64,000 bases of DNA from JBFFXF01 sp041569895 (GTDB lineage: Bacteria > Planctomycetota > UBA8108 > JACQVS01): NCBI GenBank assembly GCA_041569895.1, contig JBFFXF010000001.1, positions 22,594-86,593 of the forward strand, in the 5' to 3' direction. Each line of letters begins with the position of its first letter. Position 1 is the stretch's first letter. Of the stretch, positions 62,423 through 64,000 are shown piece by piece. Made by a program: the position numbers and the translations under genes. Under the pieces are notes generated by a model, which saw only the letters and a list, made by a program, of their open reading frames with translations, did not search any database and was not told the origin of the DNA.

Positions 62423-63925
62423 ATGGGACCGGAAAAGCAAAGCGACACGAAGAAGGCCTCCGGGGCGGGCTGCCTCTTCATCTTCGCGGTGCCGTTCGCG
62501 ATCGGCGGCGTCGTCATGCTCGTCCTGACCGGCCGGGAGATCGCCTCCGTCAACCCGGACTGGGACGCCGCCTTCGTGTGGGGAGGCTGCGGTCTGGTCT
62601 TCAGTCTCATCGGCTGCGGCCTGATCTGGGCGTTCCGCCGGGTGAGCGCCATCGAGCGCGAGGCGCGCGAGCGTCGCGAGTGCCACCCCGATTCACCGTG
62701 GAATTGGCGAGAGGACTGGGCCGACGGCGTCCTTCGCTGCGAGACCACGCGCTCCCGTCGCGGCGCGTGGGTGCTCGCTGTTTTCTGGAACCTCGTGTCG
62801 CTGCCGCTCTGCTTCGCGTTGCCCGGTGAGCTCGAGAAGGGCAACTGGCTCATCCTCCTCGGGCTGATCTTTCCCCTCGTCGGAGTCGGTCTACTCGCGC
62901 GTGCCGTGCTGCTGACGCTCCGGCTGCGCAGATTCGGCGTGTCGCGTTTCCAGATGGGTGTCGTGCCGGCTCCCATCGGGGGACGGCTCGGCGGCGTCAT
63001 CGAGGTCAGCGCGAAGCTCCAGCCCGAGGACGGGTTCCGGCTGCGCCTCACGTGTCTGCGGAAGTACCGTCGCGGAACGGGCGACGACCGTCGCACCGTC
63101 GAGAAGGTCCTCTGGCAGGACGAGCAGACGATGTCGCACGACCTCCTCGACCGCGACCCGCTCCGCACCGCGATCCCCGTCTCCTTCAGGATCCCCGAGG
63201 ACGTCGCGCCGTCGGATGACACCGATCCGGACGACAAGACGATCTGGAGTCTGCGCGCCACCGCGTCGGTTCCCGGCCTCGATTACTGCGCGGTCTTCGA
63301 GGTGCCCGTCTTCCAGGTCGACGACAGCGCGGTCATCGCGGCGTCGGACGTCGATCCCGCCGAGAAGTACCGCCTGCAGGAGCCCGCCCACTGCCCCGGG
63401 CGGTCGAAGATCCGCGTCGAGCCCCAGCCCGACGGCGCCACCGAGGTCATCTTCCCCGCGGCCCGCAACCGCGGCGCGGCCCTCGGGCTCACCCTGTTCG
63501 TGGCGATGTTCGCGGGAGCGACGTGGCTCCAGGCGCATCTCGGCGCGCCGATGATCTTCCCGGTCGTCTTCGGCGGCTTCACGGCGCTCCTCGTCGTCTG
63601 CGCCGTCGAGCTCTGGCTCGGCGTGACGCGCGTCCGGCTCGAGCCCGATCGCGTCCTCGTCACCACGCGCACGCTCGGACTCGGCCGCACGCGGGAGCTC
63701 GCCGCCGACCAGATCCGCGAGGTGATCACGCGCATCGGCATGACGTCGGGACGCACCGTCTGGTACGACATCGAGATCCTCCCGCACGCCGGCCGCCGCC
63801 TCTGCGCCGGTCGCCACCTCCGCGACAAGCGCGAGGCGGAATGGCTCGCCGAGGAGTATCGGACGATGCTCGGTGTCGTTTCGATGGCGGAGGCGGAGGC
63901 GGAGACGGAGAAGGTGGGTGGGTGA
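62423..63925 (+). CDS. DUF3592-like membrane protein with PH-like ending
   Basis: 500 residues. N-terminal helices (GCLFIFAVPFAIGGVVMLVL, WGGCGLVFSLIGCGLIWAFR), another pair at about 120-160, a soluble beta domain (GGRLGGVIEVSAKLQPEDGF) and a final helix pair followed by a PH-like segment (RVRLEPDRVLVTTRTLGLGR). It resembles DUF3592-type proteins found in several phyla. Function unknown. The ribosome site is not strong. Its stop is followed 18 nt later by a module A tract at the window edge. Confidence 0.7.
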   Translation: MGPEKQSDTKKASGAGCLFIFAVPFAIGGVVMLVLTGREIASVNPDWDAAFVWGGCGLVFSLIGCGLIWAFRRVSAIEREARERRECHPDSPWNWREDWADGVLRCETTRSRRGAWVLAVFWNLVSLPLCFALPGELEKGNWLILLGLIFPLVGVGLLARAVLLTLRLRRFGVSRFQMGVVPAPIGGRLGGVIEVSAKLQPEDGFRLRLTCLRKYRRGTGDDRRTVEKVLWQDEQTMSHDLLDRDPLRTAIPVSFRIPEDVAPSDDTDPDDKTIWSLRATASVPGLDYCAVFEVPVFQVDDSAVIAASDVDPAEKYRLQEPAHCPGRSKIRVEPQPDGATEVIFPAARNRGAALGLTLFVAMFAGATWLQAHLGAPMIFPVVFGGFTALLVVCAVELWLGVTRVRLEPDRVLVTTRTLGLGRTRELAADQIREVITRIGMTSGRTVWYDIEILPHAGRRLCAGRHLRDKREAEWLAEEYRTMLGVVSMAEAEAETEKVGG

Positions 63926-63942
63926 GGAGCGCCGTTGCGGCC

Positions 63943-63993
63943 CTCGTCCTCGTTCCCGTTCCCGTTCCCGTTCCCGTGCCCGGTCCCGTGCCC
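63943..63993 (+). repeat. Module A tract at the window end
   Basis: At least seven CCCGTN hexamers, starting 18 nt after the stop and C-rich in the transcript sense. The continuation lies outside the window. Confidence 0.82.
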
Positions 63994-64000
63994 GAAAACA

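Noticed and set aside
1..64000. tRNA, rRNA, prophage or insertion sequence
   Set aside because: No cloverleaf, rRNA core sequence, transposase, integrase or phage structural gene was recognised.

Overview
The window is GC-rich, densely coded bacterial chromosome, most likely from an uncultured planctomycete (Planctomycetota). The evidence is two secreted proteins ending in the double dockerin-like calcium repeat typical of that phylum, a type I sulfatase, a ThuA-like protein, a Tat-exported Gfo/Idh/MocA oxidoreductase, a soluble Hanks-type kinase and very large multihaem cytochromes. No rRNA, tRNA, phage, IS transposase or CRISPR array was recognised. Phylum assignment is inference; no phylogenetic marker gene is present.

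Layout. 1-7.1 kb: end of a thioredoxin-like gene, an unknown exported protein, a PfkB sugar kinase divergent from a SIS-domain isomerase, an M28 peptidase and an IPT/TIG-dockerin protein. 7.3-11.2 kb: M29 aminopeptidase, GT87-type mannosyltransferase, ThuA-like protein, small four-helix-bundle protein. 11.5-17.6 kb: a minus-strand peptide-type ABC transporter operon (membrane-anchored binding protein, OppB-type permease with a whole WD40 propeller inserted, OppC/YejE-type permease, DUF4097-like lipoprotein) without an ATPase gene. 18-25.8 kb: FHA/M64 peptidase membrane protein, Ser/Thr kinase, paired-PH-like membrane protein, RluA-type pseudouridine synthase, HAD phosphatase. 26-36.4 kb: 22-haem cytochrome with five HYDIN-like domains, transglutaminase-like protein, efflux adaptor, PAS histidine kinase, alpha/beta hydrolase. 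36.6-48.3 kb: Gfo/Idh/MocA plus NUDIX-MBL fusion, dockerin protein, sulfatase, DJ-1 protein, mercuric-reductase-like enzyme with a TVP38 protein, LCAT-like lipoprotein. 48.6-64 kb: 8-haem HEAT/TPR cytochrome, aguB-aguA agmatine pathway, amidase, solute:sodium symporter coupled to dgoK, VOC protein, large alpha/beta hydrolase, unknown exported protein, rhomboid protease and a large membrane protein.

The most striking non-coding feature is a family of modular tandem repeats filling many intergenic gaps. The modules are A = (CCCGTN)n or its complement (GGGNAC)n; F = a conserved unit around CGACGTCGGGGCCG; B = (CCGATN/CCGACN)n; C = (AATCTGCGT)n; D = (TTCCTGCC)n; a core around GCAGGGTGTCGCCCGCGAAG; and (GACGAG)n. 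They recur in a conserved order and either orientation, and one A+B block lies in frame inside the FHA/M64 gene. Module A often starts within about 60 nt after a stop codon, C-rich in the transcript sense, which suggests a 3'-end role such as Rho loading; this is inference.

The two main candidates for undescribed biology are the WD40-loaded ABC permease and this composite repeat family.
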